This document shows positions 35,656 to 45,551 of a DNA stretch of 64,000 bases, piece by piece. The stretch covers positions 1 through 64,000 of the forward strand of contig NZ_MBTG01000008.1 in assembly GCF_002027705.1 (NCBI RefSeq), written 5' to 3'. The notes beneath the pieces are model-generated. The model saw nothing but the letters and a program-made list of their open reading frames with translations. It searched no databases and was not told where the DNA came from. Origin of the DNA: Paenibacillus ferrarius. Its GTDB lineage: Bacteria > Bacillota > Bacilli > Paenibacillales > NBRC-103111. The stretch's first letter is position 1; every line of letters starts with the position of its first letter. A program made the translations under genes and the position numbers.

Positions 35656-35811
35656 ACTGAATATTTCCCTCCTTATTTTCATTTTATTGGAAATTTACAT
35701 AATCTTATCTTATCCTGAAGTCAGCTAGATATCAGCGCATAAAATATTTGCATCCGTATACATATTTCTTTCATATTCATGCATTTTTTTTGCGCTATTG
35801 CATGATTATGA

Positions 35812-35860
35812 AAGAAGAGACTGTCTCAGCAGGTTAAAAACCCGCGAGCAGCCTCTTCTT
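35812..35860. terminator. Hairpin after the UbiD gene
   Basis: AAGAAGAGACTG (35812-35823) pairs with CAGCCTCTTCTT (35849-35860) with one wobble. It lies directly beyond the UbiD-family stop. The T-tail is better on the plus strand, so direction is unsure. Confidence 0.55.
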
Positions 35861-35864
35861 TGTT

Positions 35865-37700
35865 TTATTTAACTTTTACTCCAGCTAAACTGCCACCTTT
35901 TACAAACAAACGCTGAATGTTGGCTTCAACCGTAGGGTCGGCGATGAGCGGCGGTGCATGGTGCGGTTTGATACGGGCGTCGATAATCAGATTGTCACAG
36001 CCCCAATGCTTATTGTCGTAATAACTGTTTACCCCGTGAATATCATGGGAGGGATTGCTTCGCGTGAATGTCACCCACAGGAAATTATTGATCGTTTCAC
36101 TTACGAAATCACTGTCATCACACAGAATAATCATCGGACAGGATGGCATGGAACCTTTCAACTGCAGGTTTGCGCTTAGTTCCTGCGCTTCCTTCTGTGC
36201 ATTGTCATATGTTGAAAATGACGGTCCTTGCATCGCCACGATCCCTGGCATAATGAAACGGGGATTCGTGAACGTTGGCAATCCTTTCAACTGTTCCGGA
36301 ACTTCTGTGCACAAGTCTCTTATTTTCTCACCGCTCGCAGCAAAAACCACTTTGCTCCCTTGGTTCAAGCCGGTACCTGAATAATCCAGCGTATCGATCG
36401 TTGTATGAGTTTGGAAATGAATATCCCTGTGCAAATCCATTCTCTCTAGCATATAAGCTAAAAACTCAGACTCCTTATGGCTATCCAAAGGCTGCTTGTC
36501 CTCAGCCGTAATAAATAAGTACTTGGCCAAACTAAGCTGCCCGGTTCCTAGAATGCGGTTCGCGATGGTCAATAGTTCCGCAGGTCGTTTGACTTGCTGG
36601 TACGGCGTATAACGCTCGCTGCCAATCGCAAAAAGCAGCGGATGCACGCCAGCCGCATCTACAGCATGCACTTCTTTGACACCAGGAATCTCCTGCTTGA
36701 TGGCATCTCCGGTTAACTCGTGTATCAAAGCACCGAACGACGTGTCTTCTTGAGGAGGACGTCCGACCACTGTAAATGGCCAAATGGCGTTTTCCCTTGC
36801 ATAAACCTTGTGCACCCGCATTAACGGAAACTCATGTGTCAAGCTATAGTAACCCAAATGGTCGCCGAAAGGCCCCTCTGGCTTGGTTTCACCTGGGTAA
36901 ATGTCACCTGTGATTACAAAATCAGCATCATTGCTAATACAATACCCGTCTATATAGCTATAACGAAACCTGCGCCCCGCCAGCATGCCTGCAAAAGTAA
37001 GTTCGCTTAAACCTTCTGGCAGCGGCATAACCGCAGACAGCGTGTGAGCAGGCGGCCCTCCAATGAAAATACTAACTTTCAAAGGCTCGCCTTTCTTCGT
37101 CGCTTTGTCTTGGTGGACACCAATTCCGCGATGTATTTGGTAATGGACGCCAATTTCCTTATTCAACTCATAGTCATTGCCATTCAACTGAATCCGATAC
37201 ATGCCCAGATTAGCATTCATAATTCCCGCATTTTCCGGATCTTCACTATAGACCTGAGGCAGTGTCACGAATGCCCCTCCGTCATTCAGCCAATGCTGGA
37301 TGAGCGGCAAATCCGAAATATTGATTTCCTGCGCACTCACAGGCACACTCGATGATGTCTTCAAAGGAAGTGCCTTGAAAGCCGTTAATCCGTTACGAAC
37401 ATGAGCAAACGGTTTTTTTAACGCCTTGATCGGGTCTTGCCTGAGGGCAATAACGTTCTGGACATCCTCCCAGTTTTTGCGGAAAATAAATTGACTACGT
37501 TCTAAAGTCCCGAACAAGTTAGAAACAGCCCTGAATTTCGAACCTTTTACCTTTTCAAATAATAGGGCTGGACCACCCGCTTCATACACTTTCATATGGA
37601 TAGCAGCCATCTCGAGATAAGGGTCCACTTCTTCCCCAATGCGAACTAAATGACCATGTTTCTCCAAATCAATAAGGCATTCTTCTAAATTTTGATACAT
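35865..37700 (-). CDS. UbiD-family prenyl-FMN-dependent decarboxylase
   Basis: A 611-residue UbiD-like (de)carboxylase, slightly longer than E. coli UbiD. Visible are AGIMNANLGMYRIQ and IHRGIGVH in the prFMN/metal-binding half and the catalytic-loop motif KPEGPFGDHLGYYS. Family members decarboxylate aromatic or unsaturated acids using prenylated FMN made by UbiX. No ubiX or quinone genes are adjacent, so the substrate is unknown; a menaquinone-pathway or aromatic-acid role are alternatives. TAGGAG lies 8 nt before the ATG. Monocistronic. Confidence 0.88.
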   Translation of the reverse strand: MYQNLEECLIDLEKHGHLVRIGEEVDPYLEMAAIHMKVYEAGGPALLFEKVKGSKFRAVSNLFGTLERSQFIFRKNWEDVQNVIALRQDPIKALKKPFAHVRNGLTAFKALPLKTSSSVPVSAQEINISDLPLIQHWLNDGGAFVTLPQVYSEDPENAGIMNANLGMYRIQLNGNDYELNKEIGVHYQIHRGIGVHQDKATKKGEPLKVSIFIGGPPAHTLSAVMPLPEGLSELTFAGMLAGRRFRYSYIDGYCISNDADFVITGDIYPGETKPEGPFGDHLGYYSLTHEFPLMRVHKVYARENAIWPFTVVGRPPQEDTSFGALIHELTGDAIKQEIPGVKEVHAVDAAGVHPLLFAIGSERYTPYQQVKRPAELLTIANRILGTGQLSLAKYLFITAEDKQPLDSHKESEFLAYMLERMDLHRDIHFQTHTTIDTLDYSGTGLNQGSKVVFAASGEKIRDLCTEVPEQLKGLPTFTNPRFIMPGIVAMQGPSFSTYDNAQKEAQELSANLQLKGSMPSCPMIILCDDSDFVSETINNFLWVTFTRSNPSHDIHGVNSYYDNKHWGCDNLIIDARIKPHHAPPLIADPTVEANIQRLFVKGGSLAGVKVK

Positions 37701-37806
37701 ATCAGTAACTCCTATGTGTAAGTCATCTTATTTATTATAGCCGTTCTTTGGCGCTACGTCTTCTTTGACCACCTTATTGCGGGCAAAATAAATGGCAAAC
37801 AGAAAA

Positions 37807-37877
37807 ATCCCCTCCGGTCAACAACGTTAAAATCATCTTAGGAGATGACCTTTTATCGTTGTCAATCATGAGGGGAT
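37807..37877 (-). terminator. Long hairpin terminator after the RCC1 gene
   Basis: A roughly 70-nt imperfect hairpin: ATCCCCTC with GAGGGGAT outside, ACAACG with CGTTGT, then TTAAAATCATC with GATGACCTTTTAT around a 6-nt loop. T5 follows on the minus strand. The size is unusual and a small inverted-repeat element is an alternative. Confidence 0.7.
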
Positions 37878-37916
37878 ACTATTATTTAGAACTTATGGAA
37901 CATTTGTTCCTTAGAT

Positions 37917-39104
37917 TTACAGACCTGTTACTTGAACCGGCGTATAACGGTCCGTCCTTGTACCGTCTCCAAGTTCGCGCCAATAGTTATGACCCCATGC
38001 CCATACCGTTCCGTCTGACTTTTGTGCCACAGTGAAAGTTCCACTCGCAGACACAGCCGTTACCCCACTTATGCCAGCTACCTGCACAGGGCTTAGATAT
38101 GTCGAACCTGTCGTTCCGTCTCCCAGTTGGCCAAAATCGTTGTAACCCCATGCCCATAGCGTTCCGTCATTTTTAATCGCAAAGCTATGCTGCTCATCCG
38201 CCTCTACTACTTTTACGTTGCTCAGACCTGGAATCTGAACCGGAGTCGTATGACTCGTCGTAGTGCCGTCTCCGAATTGGCCGTCTGTATTATTGCCCCA
38301 AGCCCATACGGTCCCATCCGACTTTATGGCAAGACTGTGAGTGTCGCCAGCCGACACGTAGGATACATTACTGAGACCGGACACCTGCACGGGAGTTGAC
38401 CGATTTGTTGTTGTTCCGTCTCCCAGTTGACTAGTAGAATTATAACCCCAAGCCCATACCGTTCCATCCGACTTTATGGCGAGGCTATGATAGCTTTTCG
38501 TTGAGATAGACACGATATTGCTGAGTCCTGATACCTGCACAGGCGTTGACCGATTCGTTGTTGTTCCATCTCCCAATTCACCGTAACCGTTACTCCCCCA
38601 TGCCCATACCGTCCCATCCGACTTTAACGCTAAACTATGGTAGAAACCAGCTTCGACATCGATTACATCTGTTAAATTATTCACTTGAACCGGGTTGTTA
38701 CGATTTATATATGTCGTGCCATCTCCCAGTTGACCAACACCGTTAGTTCCCCACGCGAATACGATGCCATCGCTGCGCAATGCCAAATTGTGGTGTTCAT
38801 TTCCTGCAGAAACATCAATAATATTTTGCACAAGTGTGTTTTGAACGGCAACAGCGCTGCTGTTCTGACCTGGACCGGTGCCGAATTGTCCGAAGTTTGC
38901 ATCACCCCAGGCCCATAAAGTATCATCTGCCTTTAAAAATAACGAATGCCCCAATCCTGTTGTCAGGACCGTCTTCAATTGAGGTGGATTGGTTGGGTTA
39001 GTTGGATTTGTTGGATTGCCCAGCGCTGTGCCAGCAGGTACGATTATCATTGCGAATACCATTGAGGTAAGTAGTGAAATAAATCCTTTTTTTCTCATCA
39101 TCAT
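37917..39104 (-). CDS. Secreted RCC1-repeat beta-propeller protein
   Basis: A 395-residue secreted protein: signal peptide (about 1-29), an (NPT)-repeat linker, then seven RCC1-type blades each containing a variant of SDGTVWAWG and QLGDGTT. It is predicted to form a seven-bladed propeller outside the cell; such bacterial proteins are mostly uncharacterised. AAGGAGAGG precedes the first of three ATGs. The near-identical middle blades suggest recent internal duplication. Confidence 0.9.
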   Translation of the reverse strand: MMMRKKGFISLLTSMVFAMIIVPAGTALGNPTNPTNPTNPPQLKTVLTTGLGHSLFLKADDTLWAWGDANFGQFGTGPGQNSSAVAVQNTLVQNIIDVSAGNEHHNLALRSDGIVFAWGTNGVGQLGDGTTYINRNNPVQVNNLTDVIDVEAGFYHSLALKSDGTVWAWGSNGYGELGDGTTTNRSTPVQVSGLSNIVSISTKSYHSLAIKSDGTVWAWGYNSTSQLGDGTTTNRSTPVQVSGLSNVSYVSAGDTHSLAIKSDGTVWAWGNNTDGQFGDGTTTSHTTPVQIPGLSNVKVVEADEQHSFAIKNDGTLWAWGYNDFGQLGDGTTGSTYLSPVQVAGISGVTAVSASGTFTVAQKSDGTVWAWGHNYWRELGDGTRTDRYTPVQVTGL

Positions 39105-39380
39105 TAAAATCCTCTCCTTCTCTTACTGAAATGAGTAGCGTGTTTAGTTCGAATAATAGATTGCATCGTTCTAGTTAAATTAACTCTCCTTTCCTATTAA
39201 TACTAAAAATTGGTATAGTTTACATAAATAATAATACTATTTTATGAGTTTTATGCAACAGCGAAGATTGACAACATTTGTATGTAGATGTCGAAATGGA
39301 TGAATTAATCATATAAAATTGATATATATGAGTTATGCAGTTGAAAATAAATTCTGATAAAAGCCAATACAAAGAAAAAT

Positions 39381-40280
39381 ACTTGACTTTTGAAATCACC
39401 ATAATAATTCCGGATGATACCTTAACTACGGTATTACTTCTAATCTAACAGGTGATTTTACAATGACTGCCCATCAAAAACCGAAATTACGTGAATTACA
39501 GCTTAGCGAGTGTGGCGGCGTCCCTATCTTAGTACCCTTTGACATCTCATTACTCATAAATTCCTAGAGTCGAATTCGTATAATCGGGTGACCAAGGCAC
39601 AGCCCATCATGCTGATCCGTAAAGTATTTAAACCGTTGACACGGCAGGCCGCAGTCGGTCTAGTATCGATTCCGATATCGTAATCAATCGCAGAGGGAAA
39701 CAAGTGACCAAACAGAGATATGTTCGGATTGCTGCAATTGTCGCCATGCGTTTAAAGGAAGATGAGGCTTCTTCGAACGTTGAACAGCTAAACGACGAGT
39801 CTCCAGCTACCTACAAGGGTGCTTACCTTATCATTAGTAACCGCCATGACGCTCCAAAGGAAGCTTTGCAGACGTATGTTAAACGCTGGCGTATTGAAGT
39901 GTTTTTCGTACTGCGAAGCAAGAACTGGCGTTTGAAAAGTGCCACTCTGAATCCGAGACGCATCACCATGCTCATTTTGAGCTGCTGTTTACCGCAGAAA
40001 CCTTGCTAGCTGTTGCTCTCTTCGAAATGAACAAAGAAAAACGAGTGATGATAAAGGCTGCTCCCACGTCGAAATGGTCCCCGGCCTTTTCCATACTCGT
40101 TGTCAAACCCGCACAAGAAACCACATGGGTCAAGAGCGAGTCTACGTTGATTTTGACATAGTAGTTAGGCGCTTTGCAAGACTTATTCGGTAATGTTGGC
40201 CACCGCATTATGTAATGCTTCTTTGGGATACAACGAAACCTCAGAACAACCAGTCGTTACCACGAAGTGCATAACTCATG
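39381..40280 (+). pseudogene. Degenerate IS4-superfamily element, copy A
   Basis: About 900 bp alignable with 41692-42953 from ACTTGACTTTT through CACGAAGTGCATAACTCATG. It begins with ATG after CAGGTGATTTTACA, as does copy B, but hits a stop within about 35 codons. About 360 bp of the middle is deleted. The C-terminal transposase part (39704 onward: QRYVRIAAIVAMRLK, then RWRIEV) is frameshifted by a lost base near 39906. The RWRIEVxFRTAKQ motif of copy B identifies a DDE transposase of the IS4 superfamily. Not functional. Confidence 0.85.
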
Positions 40281-40421
40281 ACAATAAGTCTCACAAACTT
40301 CGTACTTGCATCCGAACCGTTAAACCTCGTTATAATTCTGTCGGGAATTCAGGTGGCATATGAGAAACACTGCTACTTGTAGACAAGCTTCATGAAAACA
40401 AGGGGCATTTAAAAATATCAA

Positions 40422-40441
40422 GAGGAAAATTTGTTCCTCTC
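40422..40441. terminator. Small hairpin between IS copy A and the membrane-protein gene
   Basis: AGAGGAA (40422-40428) pairs with TTCCTCT (40435-40441), with T-rich sequence after it on the plus strand. The remainder of 40281-40594 contains only AT-rich sequence with a G7 run at about 40452. Confidence 0.45.
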
Positions 40442-40594
40442 TTTACTTTTTTGGGGGGGTGAAACGTAAAAAGACTCTATCCCGAAAGCTGGATTCTTCA
40501 AGAGAAAATTAATTCTGAATAGAATAGCTATTTTCATTTTAGGGAGGGGATTTTCTTATTTATACTTAGATTTGGATATTAAATATACGAATTA

Positions 40595-40768
40595 TCATAA
40601 TGGTCTTATGAATAATTGGAATGTACAGCTTAGAATGCCAATGATACCTGCTATTACTAATACAATATACAGTGTCTTATTTAATGGATTTGACATTAAT
40701 TTCAAAACACCTGTAACTAGCAATAACACCGCACACGCCAAGCTTATGTATAAAATCCAACTACTCAT
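40595..40768 (-). CDS. 57-residue two-helix membrane protein
   Basis: ATG at 40768 with GGAGG 9 nt upstream; 57 codons to TGA at 40595. The protein starts MSSWILYISLACAVLL. It has two hydrophobic helices (about 4-24 and 33-54) joined by a short loop with KLMSNPLNKT. It starts 26 bp after the stop of the preceding secreted-protein gene, so both are likely co-transcribed. Size and topology fit an immunity or accessory membrane peptide. Function is inferred from layout only. Confidence 0.7.
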   Translation of the reverse strand: MSSWILYISLACAVLLLVTGVLKLMSNPLNKTLYIVLVIAGIIGILSCTFQLFIRPL

Positions 40769-40794
40769 TAAAATCTACCTCCAAATTTATTATT

Positions 40795-41597
40795 TTATGA
40801 TCTAGCCCAAAGATAAAAAACAGGGGGAGTATATAGACCTCTAAAATAAACGCCTTTAAATCCTCCAATACTATCTGCTAAACCAATTGCTGAACTACCG
40901 AACCATAAAACGGCAGAAACAATACCTGTAATAAGTGCTGATCCTACAGTAATAATGCCAGCAGCTTGTAATGCTGCCGCTACAGCCGCTGTCCCTGCCC
41001 CAGCATTTAATCCATTAACAAGAACTGCTGTAGCATATTCTGATAAAGAAAGTTGCCATCCCCACCAGTATTGGTAAAAACCAATAGGTGGGCTATAGCT
41101 ATCTGCTTTAGCAACATTATCATTAAAAGAAAGTGAATAAGTTTTTTCTCCCACTTCAAGAGATATTTCTTCGTCACTTTTGAGAGCATCTTTAAAGAAG
41201 GTATCGTATTCTACATAGTCAGTTTTGTTAGACTCAAGATTGCCCTTTTTTATATCTTTCTTTGAATAAACACGAAAATTTTCGTCTGTTGAAAAATAAC
41301 CTTCGTTAACTAATTTATTAACATTGTTCATACTAAGCTTGAGATTATCAAGAATTTCTTGTTCTACTTTTGGTTTCCCTGTAATTTCAAAAGTCCCATC
41401 TGATTTTCTTTTCAGGTTGTTTTTCTCAATTTCTTTAATCGCTTTGTAGAGTTCCTTTTGCTGTTTGATATTTGCTTTTTCTTGTTGATTTGTTGGAGAT
41501 GATGCAAAAGTAAGACTGTTAAAAGTAAGAGTTAAAATCATAGCAAATACTAACATTAAACTAATTTTTTTTTCAAAGCAAATAACCTTCTTTCCAT
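40795..41597 (-). pseudogene. Putative secreted bacteriocin-like protein, frame broken at a poly-A tract
   Basis: A strong site (AGGGGAGGGG, 41609-41618) precedes ATG 41597, which encodes MERRLFALKKK and then meets a stop just after an A9 run (41565-41573). One extra A would join this basic N-terminus to LMLVFAMILTLTF..TFASS, completing a signal peptide and about 267 residues. Without it translation would have to start at ATG 41556, which has no ribosome site. The protein has a charged middle (about 30-165) and a Gly/Ala-rich, strongly hydrophobic C-terminal domain beginning PIGFYQYWWGW. A C-terminal hydrophobic domain of this kind plus a downstream small membrane protein resembles toxin-immunity pairs such as SdpC-type systems; homology is unproven. 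Confidence 0.55.
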
Positions 41598-41691
41598 TAA
41601 AGTAAAATCCCCTCCCCTAAAAAATCTTACAATATTATACTTTTTATGTCAATACATGGATATTTTTAAAAGTCAAAAAGTAAAATAAACA

Positions 41692-42953
41692 AACTTGACT
41701 TTTAGAATTCACCACAATAATTGCGAAGGATACCTTAACCAAGGTGTCACTTCAAATATGCAGGTGATTTTCCAATGAAAACGCTACAAAAATCGAAATA
41801 TCGCGATTTATAGCTGAGTGAGTGTGCAGGTGCCCCTATCTTACGTACCCTTTGTGGACGTTTTGATATGTCGCTACTATTAACTCAGTCTGGCATGATG
41901 AAGCGCGGCGGAACGCCATCCTGGTTGCTAGATGTTGTGAATTTAGATGATACTCACTGTGCTCATCCATACGCGAAACAACTCCCGTTCTTATCCTGGC
42001 TTTTCGATCATTCTACGAAAACATACGCATGGTCGATGAATTTGGTCGTGGTTCAAGTTGTCTTGAAAAGTGGACTCAAGTATCCTTTGTTTTATTCTAT
42101 TTGGCATAAGCCAGCTACCAGTGGTGAGGGCCCTTCGAAACTGGATCTCTCTAAACAAATGATCTTGATGCTGCGTGAATCTACAGCTTTATTTCGAAAG
42201 GAAATCGAGCCTCTTACTCGAAGAGAACGTTACGTGCCGCTTACGCCAGTCATGCTGATCCCTGAAGTGTTTAAACAGTTGACACGTCAGGCAGCATTCG
42301 GCCTAGTATCGATTGCGATTCCAGATATTTATATGAAGCAGCCCTATACCGTAACTAATAGCAAAGGGAAACAAGTGAGCAAACAGAGATATGTTCGGAT
42401 TGCTGCGATTGTCGCCATGCGTTTAAAGGACGATGAGGCTTCTTCGAACATTGAACAGCTAGACGACGAGTCTCCAGCTACCTACAAAGGTGCCTGCCTC
42501 ATCATTAGTAACCGCCATGACGCTCCAAAGGAAGCCCTACAGACGTGCGTGAAACGCTGGCGGATTGAGGTGCTTTTCCGCACTGCGAAGCAAGAACTGG
42601 CGTTTGAAAAGTGCCACTCCGAATCCGAGGCGCATCACCATGCTCATTTTGAGCTGCTGTTTACCGCAGAAACCTTGCTAGCTTTTGCTCTATTCGAAAT
42701 AAACAAAGAAAAAACGAGTGATGATAAAGGCTGCACCCACGGCGAAATGGTCCGCGGCCTTTTCCATACTCGTTGCCAAACCCGCACAAAAAACCACATG
42801 GGTCAAGAGCGAGTCTAAGTTTATTTTGACACAGTAGTTAGGCGCTTTGCAAGACTTATTCGGTAATTTTGGCCACCGCATTATGTAATGCTTCTTTGGG
42901 CTACAACTAATCCTCAGAATAACCAGTCGTTACCACGAAGTGCATAACTCATG
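41692..42953 (+). pseudogene. Degenerate IS4-superfamily element, copy B
   Basis: The longer copy (about 1.26 kb). The start ATG near 41774 is followed by an in-frame TAG at codon 13. A 316-codon frame (41868-42818) then covers most of the transposase: NLDDTHCAHPYAKQ with the first acidic residue, and VKRWRIEVLFRTAKQELAFEKC, the YREK-like Glu region. An internal deletion between the first acidic region and LVVVQVVLKSG is likely from the compressed length. Same orientation as copy A. Confidence 0.85.
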
Positions 42954-43107
42954 TGATATATCATCAGAAAACAATTTGGCGGTATGTATGAGATAGCGAG
43001 CGGACAGCCTTTTCAGGCGCCTTTAGGGCCGCAAAACAGCCCTATCTCCTTGAGCTTTAAAGATCTCCTCCTCCCTCCCCAGCTCGAAGCATATCTCGCC
43101 CAAACAC

Positions 43108-43145
43108 AAAAAAGGCAAAGCGGGTTTCCCCGTCTTCGCCTTTTT
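43108..43145 (-). terminator. Terminator of the nucleoside operon
   Basis: AAAAAAGGC (43108-43116) pairs with GCCTTTTT (43138-43145), with CGGG/CCCG inside. T-runs in both directions. It lies 12 bp beyond the phosphorylase stop. Confidence 0.85.
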
Positions 43146-43156
43146 CAAGTCAGTTA

Positions 43157-43885
43157 TTATTTCCAAGCATTCAACTTACGAATAGCTGTAATAGCAGCAT
43201 CAATCTCCCGCTCAATGGCGCCGGAAACGACATCCGTATGCGGGTCGTAAACTTCTCTTAAGTCGGCATCCGCATAGCCGTCTAATGCAACAATGGCTCC
43301 AGCACGCACGCCGCGAAGCGAGGCAATGACGTAAAGCGCGGCAATTTCCATCTCAACGGCAATCGCACCCGCTTGCTTGTACTTCGCATGAGGGAATTCC
43401 TCCACCCCTTGGAAAAAAGCATCCAAGGTGACCGTAATCCCTTTTTGAACCAAGCCGTCTGTCTCCTGCGCAGCTTCAAACAACGCGCGCACTACGTCCT
43501 GATCGGCTACCGCTGGAAAGCCAAGCGGAACTAACTGGCGTGTCAGCCCTTCTTCGCGTACCGCAGCAGTACTGACAACCAGGCTCCCAGGCGGCACATC
43601 CGCCGAGTAGGAGCCCGCTGTTCCAACACGAATCAAGGTCTTCACGCCGCCTTTAATCAGCTCTTCAAAGCAGACCGCTGCCCCCGGAGAACCTACGCCA
43701 TGACTCACAACCGTAATGGGAATGCCGGAGGATTCGCCGACAAAAGTCCGGTATTCCCGGCTGAAGGCGAGCTCACGGACATTATCTAATTTGCGAGAAA
43801 TGGCTTCCGCTCTGAAAGGGTCTCCACACACGATCGCATACGGAGCGAGGTCTTCTGAATTCACTTGTAAAATAGATAATCGCAT
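43157..43885 (-). CDS. Nucleoside phosphorylase (uridine/purine type)
   Basis: A 242-residue PNP/UDP-family enzyme that splits a nucleoside with phosphate into base and (deoxy)ribose-1-phosphate. Motifs are CGDPFRA (phosphate/ribose), VGTAGSYSADVPPGSLVV and AVEMEIAALYVIA. The motif style is nearest to uridine phosphorylase, but base specificity cannot be fixed. ATG 43885 follows the previous stop by 1 nt. It lies at the end of a nucleoside ABC transporter operon, which supports a role in using imported nucleosides. Confidence 0.9.
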   Translation of the reverse strand: MRLSILQVNSEDLAPYAIVCGDPFRAEAISRKLDNVRELAFSREYRTFVGESSGIPITVVSHGVGSPGAAVCFEELIKGGVKTLIRVGTAGSYSADVPPGSLVVSTAAVREEGLTRQLVPLGFPAVADQDVVRALFEAAQETDGLVQKGITVTLDAFFQGVEEFPHAKYKQAGAIAVEMEIAALYVIASLRGVRAGAIVALDGYADADLREVYDPHTDVVSGAIEREIDAAITAIRKLNAWK

Positions 43886-43886
43886 A

Positions 43887-44564
43887 TTAATCAAAATCCT
43901 TTCTTACCCATTCATCCTCGGGTATGGGAATAGCTTCCCCGGAGAAGCGCTGCTCCTCAAAGGGATCTGCAATATTATGGAAGCCGTTGCGTTCCCAGAA
44001 CCCTTCGCGGTCTTCCTGCATAAACTCCAGGCCTTGAATCCATTTGGCGCTTTTCCAGAAGTAGAGATGAGGGACTACGAGCCGCAGCGGCCAGCCGTGC
44101 TTAGGCGTAAGCGGTTTGCCGTCAAACATCATAGCCAGCAGCACATGATCACCCATAAGATCAACCAGTGGAACATTGGTTTCGTAGTCGTTGTCTGCAT
44201 GCAGCATGACATACTTGCCTTCCGGCTTAACATCAATAAGCTTAAGGAAATCACGGAAAAGTATGCCTTCCCAAACGGTATCCAGCTTCGACCACCGCGT
44301 CACACAATGGATATCGCATACGACCTGGGTACGAGGCAAAGCGAGCAGTTCTTCATAGCTAAAAGACTTTTCCTCGTTTACCTCGCCGAAAACACGCAGC
44401 GACCATGCCGCCATATCGTAATTGGGTACTTCACCTTCATGCAGAATAGGAAAACGATCCGTCACAACTTGTCCAGGCGGAACCCGGTGCACAAGCTCTT
44501 CCGGAATATCTACAGCGGGAATTTGCATGCGTTTAATACGCTCCGCTTTGCTGTCTTTTGCCAT
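43887..44564 (-). CDS. Sulfite-oxidase-like molybdopterin oxidoreductase
   Basis: A 225-residue cytoplasmic member of the sulfite oxidase superfamily. The DIHCVTRWS motif holds the cofactor-binding Cys87. The KHGWPLRLVVPHLYFWKSAKWI segment is also family-typical. There is no signal peptide and no haem domain, so its electron partner and substrate are unknown. AGGAGG precedes the ATG. Its place inside a nucleoside-uptake operon, between a permease and the phosphorylase, is unexpected. Confidence 0.9.
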   Translation of the reverse strand: MAKDSKAERIKRMQIPAVDIPEELVHRVPPGQVVTDRFPILHEGEVPNYDMAAWSLRVFGEVNEEKSFSYEELLALPRTQVVCDIHCVTRWSKLDTVWEGILFRDFLKLIDVKPEGKYVMLHADNDYETNVPLVDLMGDHVLLAMMFDGKPLTPKHGWPLRLVVPHLYFWKSAKWIQGLEFMQEDREGFWERNGFHNIADPFEEQRFSGEAIPIPEDEWVRKDFD

Positions 44565-44627
44565 CTGTTCATCCTCCTAAGCGTTGATCTTATTAAGCCG
44601 CCTGCTTCATCCTTGCAGAAACAAGCT

Positions 44628-45551
44628 TTATCTCGAGCTGCCGTTTGCTTTCTGCGCGTCTGCCAAATAATTGCTTTTACGGAAAAAGAGCATAGCTAGC
44701 AAAGTCACGATGTAAGGCAGCATTTGTGTGAAATGCGTTGGTAAAGAAAACCCTTGCAGTCTTATACTGAAAGCATCCATTAAGCCAAATAGCAAACTGG
44801 AAGCCATAACACCGATCGGATTGGCTTGTCCCAGCATCGTAGCAACAAGCGCAATAAATCCTCTTCCGGCGGTCATCCCCTCGGTAAACATGGTCACTTG
44901 ACCAAGCGACAGCTGAGCGCCTGCCAAACCGCATAGAACTCCGCAAATGAGCACGGCCAAGTACTGCATGCGATTTACCTTGATGCCAATGCTTTTGGCG
45001 GCTACAGGATTTTCACCAACTGCGACCAAGCGGAAGCCCAAAACGGATTTGAAAAGAAAATATTGAAGGGCGAAAACAAGGATGAAAGCCAGATAAACAA
45101 GTGGGGAATGCCCGGAAACAATACCGCCGATAACAGGAATATCCTGAATGTAAGGGATGTTCACTTTGGGCAGGCCAATCATATTTTTATCATAAAAGGC
45201 ACCTTTTACGTGAAAAATTGCTTTTAAGCAAAAAGCAGTCAAGCCTAAGGCCAGAAAGTTAAATGAAATCCCGACAACGATCACATTGGCCTGCAATTGA
45301 ATACTCATATAAGCGAAAACCAGTGAGAATAACATGGTTACGGCAACAGCGATTAGAACAGCTACATACACATTGCCGGTATAAAAATTACCTACGATGG
45401 CGGAGAAGGCGCCGACCAATACGAAACCTTCCAGACCCACATTGAACAAGCCGACTCTTGAACAGATCGCCCCGCCTAGTGCCGCAAGCAGGATTGGAGC
45501 TACCATTCGAATCATCGAGTTGAATAAAGACACATCAAGAAGATGCTGCAT
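44628..45551 (-). CDS. nupQ: Nucleoside ABC transporter permease (NupQ-like)
   Basis: A 307-residue permease of the BPD_transp_2 family (ribose/nucleoside type) with 8-9 helices and the conserved LAALGGAICSRVGLFNVGLEG start. ATG 45551 has AGGAGG 8 nt upstream, and the gene overlaps nupP by 17 bp. With NupP it forms the channel. The name follows the B. subtilis nupNOPQ guanosine/nucleoside importer by gene order and family. Confidence 0.85.
   Translation of the reverse strand: MQHLLDVSLFNSMIRMVAPILLAALGGAICSRVGLFNVGLEGFVLVGAFSAIVGNFYTGNVYVAVLIAVAVTMLFSLVFAYMSIQLQANVIVVGISFNFLALGLTAFCLKAIFHVKGAFYDKNMIGLPKVNIPYIQDIPVIGGIVSGHSPLVYLAFILVFALQYFLFKSVLGFRLVAVGENPVAAKSIGIKVNRMQYLAVLICGVLCGLAGAQLSLGQVTMFTEGMTAGRGFIALVATMLGQANPIGVMASSLLFGLMDAFSIRLQGFSLPTHFTQMLPYIVTLLAMLFFRKSNYLADAQKANGSSR

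Noticed and set aside
40572..40805. 77-codon plus-strand frame
   Set aside because: It is antisense to the better supported 57-codon membrane-protein gene and lacks a ribosome site.
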